64,000 nt of DNA from Codonopsis lanceolata. Lineage: Eukaryota > Streptophyta > Magnoliopsida > Asterales > Campanulaceae. The notes under the pieces are model-generated. The model was not told where the DNA came from. It did not search any database and saw only the letters and a program-made list of their open reading frames with translations. The stretch covers positions 154,162,437 to 154,226,436 of the forward strand of contig CM028379.1 of NCBI GenBank assembly GCA_013146195.2, read 5' to 3'. The translations under genes and the position numbers were made by a program. Below, one piece after another: positions 24,353-35,518 of the stretch (the stretch's first letter is position 1; every line of letters begins with the position of its first letter).

Positions 24353-25891
24353 TTAACATTTACTTGTCACTGATAATGGTAATAATCCAAAAATAAATAA
24401 ATTATTGTATAAAGTATCAGCATATGCACTACTCCTATTGTCATTCAAATATTTTGTGTTTAATCGTCGAATACTTATAAAATTCAAACAATTTTATAAG
24501 TGAAATCTATAGATTGAATATATGCTAAGGTTAGATTGAATAAATAATTGATAAATTTATAAGCAAATAAATATATATATGACCCAAGGGGTGGCAGAGA
24601 TGACAAGACTAAAGGCCACACTTACCTATCAAAAAATAGATAAATAGATAAATATATACATATATATGAGATTTTTTCTACTTCATTTTAATCAAATCTG
24701 AAGCTAAAAAATAAAAATTTTAATTTATTTGTCTAGCCTACATGTTTAAAAATATGTCTAATATATGCTCAAAAAAATCAACCTAAATTAACAAATAAAA
24801 ATCTTAGTATATTTGACCAGCCTACTTGTTTAAAAATTCAGGTATAATGTTTGCAAAAAAACTTTAACCTATTAAAGTTAGATTACAAAAGATATATATT
24901 TATTCAACTTAATCGGTAATAGACCAATGTTAATTTGAACTTTACTTTTACAAATATTTATCAAAATATACAGATCTATGATGTTTTTCTCCATTTTCAT
25001 CAGATTAAAAGTCAAAAGGTGCATAGCTGATGTTTATTTTTCCATTTTTGTCAAAATTAAATTTATAAAACAAATGTGCAACATAAAAAGTTGGGATCAA
25101 ATTTTTTTTTATCCATTTTGAAAAACAAATTGGAAAAAAAAAATCATATACTTCAAAAAATTTTCTCATATATGATATACCTAAGTTTCTATTTTTATAA
25201 ACTATTTTTTAAAGTAAAGATGCATATTGATATATACTTAGATATAATTAATTAACTATAAGATTTGTATATTTTTCATACTTAGTTAAATTAAATTCTT
25301 AATTTTTTAATAATAATCGAAATTCAAATTTGTATCATACAAATTTCTCTCAAAATTTTATTTAAAAATAAATAAAAAGGAAAGCTAAGAAACCTAACTG
25401 TGAAATGGTTTGAAGGTATTAATGTTATGATTTATTAGGGGGATAATGTGTCAACATATTCCGAAAAAGGGAAGGGAGCCTAACGAAATATCAACTATTT
25501 GTTATAGGACTTTTCTTAATGCACACTAAGAATCTAGACTCAATAACTTTTGTTATTGAATAGTTGTATAAAAATTATGTTGCATAATATGTTATTTCCA
25601 ATATTTTAGTGTTGAAGGTTCTGTTTAGAGTATGTTATTTCGATTTCAATCCTTTTTTTGTTAAATATAACAAACAGTTTGATATATATATATATATATA
25701 TATAGTGCTTTTTAAAGGTTATTTGAAAATTATCAATCCAACACTTAAATGTAATTTTTTGTGATGCTTTTATTTGGTAGCAAGAAAGATTATCTCACTG
25801 TTTTAATATTAGCAATTCAAAGTACAGTTTATGTCGTATACAAGGATAAATACAACTTTATTTTTTAAAACCACCCCTTCTAGAATTAAAA

Positions 25892-25936
<45 letters not shown>
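24353..25936. other. AT-rich intergenic DNA with SINE-like scrap and TA repeats
   Basis: No gene was seen. A SINE-like 3' end lies at about 24584-24660 (CACACTTACCTATCAAAAAA then an ATAG-rich tail). TA microsatellites lie at 25682-25704 and 25897-25935. Confidence 0.5.
24584..24660 (+). mobile_element. SINE 3' end fragment
   Basis: The string GGCCACACTTACCTATCAAA followed by an A-rich, AGATAAAT-repeated tail is matched by GGTCACACTTACCTATAAA at 44220-44240. There it is preceded by GAGGTCCTTGGTTCCAATCC, a tRNA B-box-like block. Together these suggest a tRNA-derived SINE family; only the 3' end is present here. Confidence 0.4.
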
Positions 25937-25937
<1 letters not shown>

Positions 25938-25944
25938 CAGTGTT

Positions 25945-26060
25945 CCAAAATTTATAATAATTTTTTCAAATATATGTGACTTTCTAGCTTTAATTTTAGT
26001 GTAATTTTTTTTGTTCACATTAAAGTTTTTAATTGCATATTATATTTAATTTTATTTAAG
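25945..26060 (+). repeat. Direct repeat on the left of the Helitron helicase relic
   Basis: The stretch (CAAAATTTATAATAATTTTTT ... GTTCACATTAAAGTTTTTAA ... TTTAAGTATATGAT) has a diverged direct copy at about 28325-28455 on the other side of the helicase relic. It may be Helitron 3' sequence of two adjacent copies. Confidence 0.55.
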
Positions 26061-26170
26061 TATATGATATTCTATGGATATATTCAGTTGTATTTAATTA
26101 TATGATATTCTATTGATATATTAAGTTTTATTTAAGTATATGATATTCTATTGATATGTTCAGTTATATT
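26054..26170 (+). repeat. Short tandem repeat, about 45-bp unit
   Basis: The block (A)TATGATATTCTATTGATATAT then T(C/A)AGTT(G/T)TATTTAA is repeated about two and a half to three times. Confidence 0.8.
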
Positions 26171-26316
26171 TGTGGAGAGATTCACATGTATTGAGGTTGA
26201 CAACGAATATGAGATACAAAGTATGAGTCCAACGAGAGTTCGGAATAATTGAAACTTTTTGTCAATTGGATTGCGAAGATTGGCGATGGTAAAATTGGTG
26301 AACGAAATGATAATTG

Positions 26317-27576
26317 TGTTAGAAATATAGCACGGGGAAAATATATAAATACAAATTACAGAATGTAAAAAACAATTAAAAGTTACTACTTAGAGTGAAC
26401 AAGACTGGAAGACTGCTGAAATGGCAAGCTTCCTTGAAATCTGTTGGTGAACTAAACTTGTGAAGGTCTGCTAATGAACCTTTGCAAAGACTGATGGTGC
26501 TTCAACGAAATATGTTGGTACTTCAACGAAGTCTGCTGCTGTAGAACATTGGTCTACTTGTAAAACGAAAACACTACTGGTCCGAACCTTGTGTCACACA
26601 CATTTTCCTTAAAACAGATTCGCCCCTTCCCGTACGTGATTGGAAGGTTTTCTGGACGTCTGTCTCCCAGGATACAATGGAAACACCTTGAGACCTTTAG
26701 CACTAAGGTTTCCGGCGAACTGAGATTGTGTCTGGCTTTATTACCAATATAGAGTGAGGAGGTCAAGGAATTTCACTCAAAAAAAAAATACAGAATGCAG
26801 AGGAGAAATGGAGATTGTCCTAAACTGTGTTTTTCAATTGTGGAGATCATTTCCACAATTGTGGAGCTTGTGTCGCACACAGTTTCCTTAAAATAGATTC
26901 GCCCCTTCCCGTACGTGCTTGGAAGGTTTTCTGGACGTCTGTCTCCCAAGATACAATGGAAACACCGTTGAGACCTTTAGCACTAAGGTTTCCGGCGAAC
27001 TGAGATTGTGTCTGGCTTTATCACCAATATAGAGTGAGGGGGTCAAGGAATTTCACTCAACAAAAATTGCAGAATGCAGAGGAGAAATGGAGATTGTCCT
27101 AAACTGTGTTTTTCAATTGTGGAGATCATTTCCACAATTGTGGAGTAGCAAAAACCAAAAGAATAATTAACAAAGTGGGTTAGTCTGAACAGACAAATTT
27201 AGTCTGACATTCGTATCCGCGAGACGCGTTTGCACATGAGTACGGTACCCCGAAGGCTAAATTGGACAAGTGTGCATGAGAGAGAGCCTCTATTCTATAC
27301 AAGTTTACCCTTACCACATAAGACACTTGTATATAAACCACTCAAGCTTTTGTTAATTTCTCAATGTGGGATAAACTCACTTCCGACAACCACACTTTAA
27401 TCAATCATAACTTATTCATCCAAACACCAAATTGGACAAATAAATATATGATTTCAATGTTCTCACGGAGTAGAACACGATTCCATAATTACCCTTGTCA
27501 TTACACAAATGACTCGTGAAGAAATCCGTGCCACAACATTTGCACAATTTCATTCTTAAAACATAATTTTCCAACA
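26317..27576. mobile_element. Solo-LTR-like insertion, 1260 bp
   Basis: It starts TGTTAGAAAT and ends TTTTCCAACA (TG...CA with inverted TGTT/AACA ends). It is flanked by the perfect 5-bp duplication AATTG (26312-26316 and 27577-27581). No coding frame or internal domain is seen, so a solo LTR or a TRIM-like element fits. It contains a 279-bp tandem duplication. Confidence 0.75.
26588..27145. repeat. 279-bp tandem duplication inside the solo LTR
   Basis: Copy 1 is 26588-26866 and copy 2 is 26867-27145, near identical. Shared blocks include CGCCCCTTCCCGTACGTG, GGTTTTCTGGACGTCTGTCT and GGTTTCCGGCGAACTGAGAT. Each copy ends with a hairpin, CAATTGTGGA, 7-base loop, TCCACAATTG. Confidence 0.92.
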
Positions 27577-28324
27577 AATTGTACTTATATTGATATTCTC
27601 AATCAACTGCTGCTTAAGGAATTTAACGATCTAATCGCTCCAATTGTACAAAACACATATCCTTCATTTGGAAGCAGTCCCGATGATTCATCGTTTTTGG
27701 AAAAAAGAGTTATTCTAGATCTGATTCTTGATGTGATTAATTCAATAAATGATTACATTGTATTGAAGAACAATTCAAAAGGAAGATTGTTTTTAAGCTC
27801 AGATTTTCCGTGTCATTTTGATATAAATGTTGATCTTTTGAACAATATAGATATTCCTAAAGCTTTAAATAAAATTTCATGTTCTGAAATCCTAAATCAT
27901 AAATTGAATTTGAAGGTTAGAACTTTATTAATGTTGGTTCGTAACATTGATTATGTCATTGGGTTATGTATTAGCACGTTATTAATTATTACAAGGTTAA
28001 GAAATCATGTTTTAGAAAGTCGAGTTTTTTTAAATAATCATTCTGGTGGTACTGTTTTATTTTAAAAATATCACTGGCACCATCTGATCATAAAATTTCA
28101 TCCAAATTTCAAAGAAGACAGTTTACGCTGATGGTATCTTACGAAATGTCTACAAATAAAAGTGTCTAGCATCAGACTTCTTTTGAAAACCCCTATTTTT
28201 AGTCATGATTAGTATGTCATTTTGTCTAGAGTTACTAATATTAAGGGTCTTTGAAATTTTTATGTGATAGTAATAGTTGTAATAATTATATATCTTCAAC
28301 GAAAAATGTTGTATATAATAAAGT

Positions 28325-28455
28325 ATTTTAAAATTTATAATAACTTTTTTAAAAAAATTATATGATTTTCTTTGATTTTATTGTTTATCAATTTTTATTT
28401 ATTTTGTTCATATTAAATTTTTTAATTATATATTATTTAACTTTAATTAAGTATA
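28325..28455 (+). repeat. Direct repeat on the right of the helicase relic
   Basis: Diverged copy of 25945-26060 (AAAATTTATAATAACTTTTTT ... GTTCATATTAAATTTTTTAA ... AATTAAGTATATAAT). It overlaps the last codons of the helicase relic. Confidence 0.55.
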
Positions 28456-29039
28456 TAATTTTACACCCAAATACAAATCGTCCAACACACGAATATATCA
28501 CTAATTTTCTTTTTAATTCTAAGGATCGTCCGGTCTTCCCAATTTCATGCCAACAACGAGTCAAAACAATTAATACGAACATGGGACTGATCTAATATCG
28601 TTGACTATTGTTACATGAAGACTACAAACACCTTTTAATATTAATATTCATAAAAATGTTTGGTGGTGAAGATCACTTAACTGGTGCATAGCATTTGAAA
28701 GGCAGATTTCAATTAAAAACAAAAAACGCTCAGAAGCAGATCTCCCCCAAAAAAATGTTACGGAGTACTATTTTAATTGAGTTTATTCGATCTACTTTAG
28801 TAGACTTTCTTTAGTTCAACCCATTCATGATTCATGAGTGCCTAGCACGAACAACAATCAAATGAATGACATGTATGCTATGGGTTCTTCATAATTTGGT
28901 CCAACCGCACAATATAACGTGGAAGATGAAAATATTCATCTCTCTAAAGTTTAAACAGGAGACTCTTGTGTAGATGAATATTGAATAGCTAAATTTCAGG
29001 TTTTACTGTCATCAAGGACAAAAGGAGTATGTCATCGAT
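28456..29039. other. Intergenic, no gene seen
   Basis: AT-rich sequence with no recognised protein or repeat. Confidence 0.45.
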
Positions 29040-29345
29040 GTGAAAAGCATTTGAAAGAAAAAGTTTAAAAATGGCTATCATTGTTTTCTGAAAGATGGAT
29101 AGGGTATTTTTTAAACCGAATGACATGATATTTCACTAATAATGATGGTCAATGAAATCTTTGGTTTGTCTTCGAGGGCAATACACAGTTGTCAAAAACC
29201 TGACTTAAGATCAAACTTTGAGATGATCTTTGCATTTGATAAAGATTGGAACAAAGACCGTTTCTATAGGAGAGAAAATTTATCATCTGCTAAAAAGTGA
29301 TTTAGTGCCCGATAATTAATAACCCTGCTGTAGGAACTCTTGGTG
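29040..29345 (-). pseudogene. Endogenous pararetrovirus reverse-transcriptase relic (Caulimoviridae-like)
   Basis: Read on the minus strand with stops and frameshifts, the region shows the order of blocks seen in caulimovirid RT: a V-I-N-Y-R-x-L-N start, SKFDLKSGF, an FGLKN block and an IDDIL catalytic-site remnant. At least two in-frame stops and several frameshifts are visible, so it cannot be expressed as an enzyme. Only about 300 bp remain. It is an integrated viral relic, not a functional gene. Confidence 0.7.
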
Positions 29346-30222
29346 AACCATCTAGTAAGTTCAATTATTTTTTTACAAAAAATTTATATTTCGTTCAAAA
29401 CAATAAACTTTAGTATTTGTAAACTACATTAATTGAACTATAATTTGGAAAAAATTGCGAGCCGGTCCACTTTTCAAAGTTTCTAATCCCTCCAGTGCCG
29501 TGTTTTTTTTTTCAATCGGTAAAAGACACTTTTGAACACGCAAAGACAGTGATACCTTTAATGAGCATGAGACGCACTATATAAATGAATAGCGGTGCAT
29601 TGACTATTGAACCGCGATTCATCAATTTTATTGCATTAATTTTTACACTACGGTTCAATAGTTTAATTGCTTACCTTCTTCTTCCATCTCCTCCGTCGTA
29701 AGCATTTTTCTTCCCCCTCCTCATTCATCTTCGTCCTACTGAAAAATCATTCAACCCAGCACCAATTAATTACAATTTCGTACATAATGAATCAAAGAAA
29801 TCGTTTACTTTTCGGGTGCATTGCCCCCGAAACCCCCGCAACCTGACCAGACACGTAGATTCACGTTTCGTTACGCAATAATGATGATTTTCGAATCCAA
29901 AGTATGTTACCGGAGCTATTAAAAGAGACGATGATATTTTTCAAAAAAAAAATTCAAAAAATGGTCTTTTACGGTTGAAAAAAAAAATTGGTGGACTTTT
30001 GAGATTAAAAACTTTGGAAAATAAACCGGCCAGTATTTTACCCTATAATTTGTGTGCTATATAACTTTTTAATAATAATAATAATGATAAATTCATCAAA
30101 TATCTATCAAACTAATTGATAAATTGACCAAAAAAATTTCAAAGTACTATATCTCATTAATTCAGACAAAGGAGTATGTAACTATTTTCAAAAAAGTAAA
30201 TGTAATACAAAAAAAATGTTTT
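29346..30222. other. Intergenic, no gene seen
   Basis: AT-rich spacer with poly-T/poly-A tracts (near 29500 and 29945) and no recognised coding sequence. Confidence 0.45.
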
Positions 30223-30818
30223 TTTAAACTAGATTTAAATAATTTTTTGGTCCCTCAACTTTAAGAAAACCTTTTATTTGGTCCTACAACTATAAAATAA
30301 ATCAGTTTAATCTTACATGTCCAAAGTACCCTTCCTCTCTTCCCCTCAATCATCACCATCGCTGGCTGTTCGTCCTTTTCGTATTCCTCCGCCACTGGAT
30401 CAAACCCAGAAAACTGCAACTTAACTTTTTGATTCAATGTTGAATCTCATCACAAGTTGCACGGTAACGATAAAGTACCCATTTTGCAATCTAGTCGGAA
30501 AATTATATCAAAGCTAATCCCCGTTGAGCCTAAGATAGGGAAAAATGACAGACATGGTGGACCTGGGGAAGGGGGGGGGGGAGTTCCGCTCCCATGGAGA
30601 TTTCCCTTGATAGCATGAACATATATTGGATTGAGGGCAATGGATCCAAGTGTCTAAGCTAAGAGAGAGAAATGGTGGACAATAAAGGAGGGAGGAAAGA
30701 GGAAATAAGGAGAGATAAAATGGGTCTAAGCCAATTCTTTATAAACAAACTTACCAATTATTGCTAGCTACTGCTGTCCATTTAAGAAATTACAAGACCC
30801 ACTTCTCAAATTGCAGCC

Positions 30819-31064
30819 TATTAAGCCACACGCACAAGTCGTATGAGACTCAGCTGTCCAACACAAAAGAGAAGTCCACGTCGAGCACTCCACCTTAGTT
30901 GTTATCTTCTTAAGATACTTTCCTATCTACATCTCCTGTTGTCATTATCTGATTGTATCTTATGTTTTCATATCCTGTATATAAACTCATTCACCCACTT
31001 ATACGAATATAGTGGAATACAATAATATTATTTGCATTGGATTTTTTGCACTCTTGATTTAACT
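30819..31064 (+). repeat. 5' LTR of the copia element
   Basis: Direct copy of 35273-35518. It contains a TATATAAA box near 30977 and ends just before the primer-binding site. Confidence 0.88.
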
Positions 31065-31077
31065 TGATATCAGAGCC
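31065..31077 (+). promoter_or_regulatory. Primer-binding site (initiator tRNA-Met)
   Basis: TGATATCAGAGCC differs by one base from the usual plant copia site TGGTATCAGAGCC and lies directly after the 5' LTR. Confidence 0.85.
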
Positions 31078-31090
31078 ATTCCTTAGGAAA

Positions 31091-34000
31091 ATGACTTAAC
31101 CAATTAGCTCTTCCTCCTCCCCTAGTCTGTCAGTAAGTTCTTCCTCTTCCTCTAATCTGATCGTTCCTTCCCTTAGTTCTGCCCATCACTATCTCTCCCT
31201 CAAACTCACTGGAACCAATTTTCTTTATTGGAAAACGCAAATGCTTCCCTTCCTTCGTGGACAAAAACTGGTGGGCCTCATTGATAGTAATAACCCCCAC
31301 CACCCACACATATCTCTTCCGCCACATATAGCACATCTTCTACGATTAACGACAGTGCCCTCCAACCCAACCCCGCCCACCAGAACTGGTTTGTACAAGA
31401 CCAGATAGTCATGAGCATGCTTATTTCCTCCTTGTCTGAAAGTGTCCTTCTTATGGTTGTAGGTTGCTTCTTCTCCCAAGCTCTTTGGGCTGCCCTCACG
31501 GCTGCCTTCCCATACCCGTATCCTCAACTTACATGCTAATCTTCATGATCTCAGCCAAGGAGACAATAGTGTTACCACCTACCTTCAACAGGCCAAAGGT
31601 TTTGCAGACGAATTGTCTGCTGCTGGTCATCTTGTGTCCGATTCCGAATTTAATATTTATGTTTTTCGCGGTCTTAACTCTGTCTTCAAACCACTCGTTG
31701 ACACCCTCTCTACTCGTGCTGAGCCGGTCACTTTTCCTAAAATCCACAGCTTACTTCTTAGTCATGAGTTCCTTAACCGCGATTCCATGTCCTCTATAAC
31801 CATCTCCTCATCCAAACCCGAGTGCACGTCCACTCCACCCTTCCCTTCTGCTCATTTTTCCAACCGTAGTGGTCCCTTCTCCAGTCGTGGCCGTGGCCGC
31901 GGTCGTTCTGATCATGGGTCTTCTTCCTCTTACCAACATTGCCTTCCCTCCTTTAATTCTCGCCCACCTTGTCATTTCTGTGGGGGAACGAATCATGCCC
32001 CTGCCAACTGTTATCAACGTCCCATGCAACCTCCTCATCATATAACTCATTTTACCTACATGCCGCCACCTTTATCCCCCTATAGTTGGTTTCCCGACAC
32101 TGGTGCCTTTTACCATGTAACATCTGACCTCTCCGTCTTGTCTCAAGTTGATGAATATACCGGTCCCGATAGTGTTCATGTTGGAAATGGTTAAGGACTC
32201 CCTATTGCCCATATTGGTTCTACTTATCTCTCCACTCCCTCTCGGTTATTTCATTTACATAATGTTCTTCATGTTCCCTCTATATCTAAGTCTTTACTCT
32301 CTGTTAACCAATTTACCAAAGATAATGATGTTTATTTTGAATTTCACCCTTCTTTTTTTGTGTCAAGGATCAGGTCACCAAGCGCACTCTTCTTTCCGGT
32401 CCGAGCAAAGATGGACTCTACACCATTCCATCTTCCACTATTCCCTATGTTCATCATACCGAGTGCGTCTCTTCAGAATGCTGGCATTGTCGTCTTGGTC
32501 ATCTGCATCTTCGTGTCCTTCATCAAATCATTCAGTCCAATAATTTAGCTTGTTCTTCTTCCTCTCTCCATTCATTATGTAATGCTTGCCAACTTGGCAA
32601 GTCAACTAGGTTTCCCCTTTCTTCCAATAAAACGTGTGCTCGTTCTATTCTAGATTTAATTTTTACCGATGTATGGGGTCCTGCTCCTATCTTGTCTTCA
32701 AATGGAAATAAGTATTTTGTTATTTTTGTGGATGATTTCTCTAAGTTTATTTGGTACTATCTCATGCAACAAAAATCTGACGTCCTTTCCATATTCAAAC
32801 ATTTTCAACTTTATGTTGAACGTTACTTCAATGCCAAAATAAAAAATGTCCAAAGTGACTGGGGTAGCGAATATCGTCCTCTTAATTCTTTCTTCAAAAC
32901 ATGTGACATTCATCATCGTATTCCTTGTTGAGACCGGACTTTCCCTTCTTGCTCAAAGCTTTGTTCCTTTCAAATTCTGGGAATTTGCTTTCGACACCGC
33001 TGTCTATCTCATCAACAGAATGCCCTCTCGTGTGTCTCGCAATCTCTCCCCTTATGAGTGTCTTTTTCAACAAAAGCCTGATTATTCCTTCCTGAAGATT
33101 TTTGGGGTCTCTGTTATCCCTATCTACGTCCTTATAATCGACATAAAATGTCTTTTCGTTCCGCCCCGTGTGTATTTCTTGGGTATAGCTCGAGTCACTT
33201 GGGCTACCAGTATTATGATCCTTCCAAGGCCCGTCTATACATTACTCGCTATGTTCGTTTTGATGAATTTACATACACATTTGCTGGCCCATCTATTCTA
33301 GGCTCTATTCCCAGCCCATCCCAATCTATCCTTGGTCCCATTCCCAGCCCATTCCCACCAAACAATCTCCCTTGGGCTGTTGTCCCTTTACCCGTTCCTT
33401 CCCCTTCAGTTCGGCCCACTTTATAGCTCGATCCTCCTACTCACGATTCCTCTCCTTTCGAGGCCCTATCTCCACATATGGACCCGCCCCAAACTCCTTC
33501 CATCCCCTACACTACTCCCAGTCCAGCGTCCTCACATGCAAATCCCATATCTTCCTTCCCAACTACCCCTACTTTGGAAATTCCTCCCCCCGCCATTCCA
33601 TCCAGTCCGCCCAATGCACTTCCTCAGTGTACTCACACCATGCACTTTCACTCTAACCCCAAACCATTCATTAAGTATTCTCCTTCTCCAAATGCCTCCG
33701 TGTGCACCCGCTCTGAACCCATTGTCGAACCAACGTGCTTCTCCAATGCAAACAAACTTCCACAGTGGCGTCATGCAATGACCGAAGAAATCAATGTTCT
33801 CATTCGGAACGGTACCAGGTCCTCGGTTCCCCATACGCAATCCATGAACCTTGTTGGTTATAAATGGGTGTATCGTGTTAAACGTCGCGCCGACGGCACC
33901 TTTGATCGTTATAAAGTCTGTCTTGTCGCGAAGGGTTTTCACCAACAGCCCGGTAGCGATTATTCTGAGACCTTCAGTCCCGTTGTCAAACCAACCACCA

Positions 34001-35252
34001 TCCGCACTGTCTTCTCCATTGTTGTGTCCCTTGGTTGGTCCATCTGCCAACTTGACGTCAACAATGCGTTTCTTCATGGCTTTCTCGATGAAACTGTGTA
34101 CATGACCCAACCACCCGGGTTCATGGACCCATCCAAACCAGATCATGTATGTCACCTTCATCGCTCTTTATATGGTCTTAAATAGGCCCCTCGTGCTTGG
34201 TTTCAACGTCTAACCACATTTCTCGTTACCCTTGGTTTTATTCCCTCCAAAACTGATCCCTCTCTCTTCGTCTTCTCTCACCAAGGTCTTCTTGTCTATA
34301 TCCTTGTTTATGTTGACGACATTTTGGTCACGAGCAACGTTCCTTTTCACACACAGTCCCTTATAACAACGTTAGCTCGCGAATTCTCCCTAAAAGATTT
34401 ATGTCCTCTTCATTTCTTCCTCGGTGTTCAGATTCATCAACTTCGATCTGGTTTGTTTTTCTCCCAACGTCAGTACATCACTGATCTTCTCACTCGCACC
34501 GGGATGCTTAGTGCTAAACCGTGCCTCACTCCTCTTTGCACCACGGAAAAACTGTCTAAACACCATGGCAAACCTTTCTCTAATGCCACCAAATTTCTCC
34601 AGACTATTGGTGCTCTTCAGTACCTCACCCTCACTCGTCCTGATTTAGCTTACCCGGTTAATAAGGTTTGTCAATTCATGCACGCTCCAATTGATTTTCA
34701 CTAGACCACCGTCAAGTGTATTCTCCGATACTTTAAGCATACCATTGACTGTGGCCTTGTTCTCACCAAAAATACATCTTCTCAATTAGAAGCCTTCTCG
34801 AACGTTGACTAGGCTGGGTGTATTGACGATCGGAAATCTACTGGCGGATTTGCAATCTTTCTTGGGTCTAATTTGATTTCCTGGTCGTCCTGCAAACAAC
34901 GAACAGTTGCTCGTTCCTCCACTGAGTCGGAGTACAAAGCTCTTGCTGATGCCGCTACTAAATTAACATGGCTTCGCTCCCTGCTGCATGAACTCAAAGT
35001 TCCAACCTTGTCCCCTCCAGTTCTATGGTGTGACAATCTGGGAGCTACTTATCTTTCAGTGAACCCGGTGTTTCATGCCTACACGAAGCATGTCGAGATC
35101 GATTTTCATTTTGTTCGGGATCAAGTGGCTTGTCGTGAACTTTCAATCCAGTTCATCTTCATTAAAGATCAGCTAGCTGATATTCTAACTAAGCCGATAT
35201 CTTCCTCTCGCTTCACATTCCTTCGGGACAAGTTGCGCGTGTTCAGTCGACC
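31091..35252 (+). pseudogene. copia gag-pol relic
   Basis: Domains appear in copia order. Gag (LKLTGTNFLYWKTQMLPFL near 31200) is followed by a CX2CX4HX4C zinc knuckle (31973-32014). The protease remnant has DTGA in place of the usual DSGA. The integrase zinc region (HCRLGH, CNACQLGK) and core (DVWGP, FVDDFSKFIW) follow. Next come RT (YKWVYRVKRRADGTFDRYK; VDVNNAFLHGF-type block; YVDDILV near 34307-34327) and RNase H (ARSSTESEYKALADA, WCDNLGA, DILTKP). The gag start is followed at once by a stop (31097), the integrase core has lost the region after 32930, and further stops and frameshifts occur in RT and RNase H (TAG at 34183, 34702 and 34810). It is not functional. Confidence 0.9.
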
Positions 35253-35272
35253 ACCCTCATCTTGCGGGGGGA

Positions 35273-35518
35273 TATCAAGCCACACGCACAAGTCGTATAA
35301 GACTCGACTGTCTAACACAAAAGAGAAGTCCACGTCGAGCACTCCACCTTAGTTGTTATCTTCTTAAGATACTTTCCTATCTATATCTCTTGTTGTTATT
35401 ATCTGATTGTATCTTTTGTTTTCATTTCCTGTATATAAACTCATTCACCCACTTATACGAATATAGTGGAATACAATAATATTATTTGTATTGGATTTTT
35501 TGCACTCTTGGTTTAACT
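35273..35518 (+). repeat. 3' LTR of the copia element
   Basis: About 95% identical to 30819-31064. It is preceded by the G-rich polypurine tract and followed by MULE sequence. Confidence 0.88.

Larger units (their letters stand above)
26185..28335 (+). pseudogene. Helitron Pif1-like helicase relic, split by an insertion
   Basis: The helicase reads in two parts. Part one, 26185-26316, has LTTNMRYKV and, after frameshifts, FVNWIAKIGDGKIGERND. Part two, 27577-28335, has KEFNDLIAPIVQNTYPSFG, VILDLILDVINSINDYIVL, NHKLNLKVRTLLMLVRNIDY and, with frameshifts, a terminal NVVYNKVF. These are consecutive blocks of the SF1 helicase domain of Helitron proteins. The two parts are separated by a 1260-bp insertion. 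Removing the insertion and one copy of its 5-bp duplication restores the same reading frame, so the helicase was readable across this point when the insertion came in. Confidence 0.85.
30819..35518 (+). mobile_element. Ty1/copia LTR retrotransposon, decayed, nested in a MULE
   Basis: Two direct LTRs of about 246 bp (30819-31064 and 35273-35518) flank a gag-pol relic. A primer-binding site complementary to initiator tRNA-Met (TGATATCAGAGCC, 31065-31077) follows the 5' LTR. A polypurine tract (CTTGCGGGGGGA, 35261-35272) precedes the 3' LTR. By eye the LTRs differ at about 11 positions (about 95% identity), mostly C/T or A/G changes. The LTR starts TAT rather than TG. AGCC occurs next to both ends, but the exact end and target duplication remain unclear. 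Confidence 0.9.
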
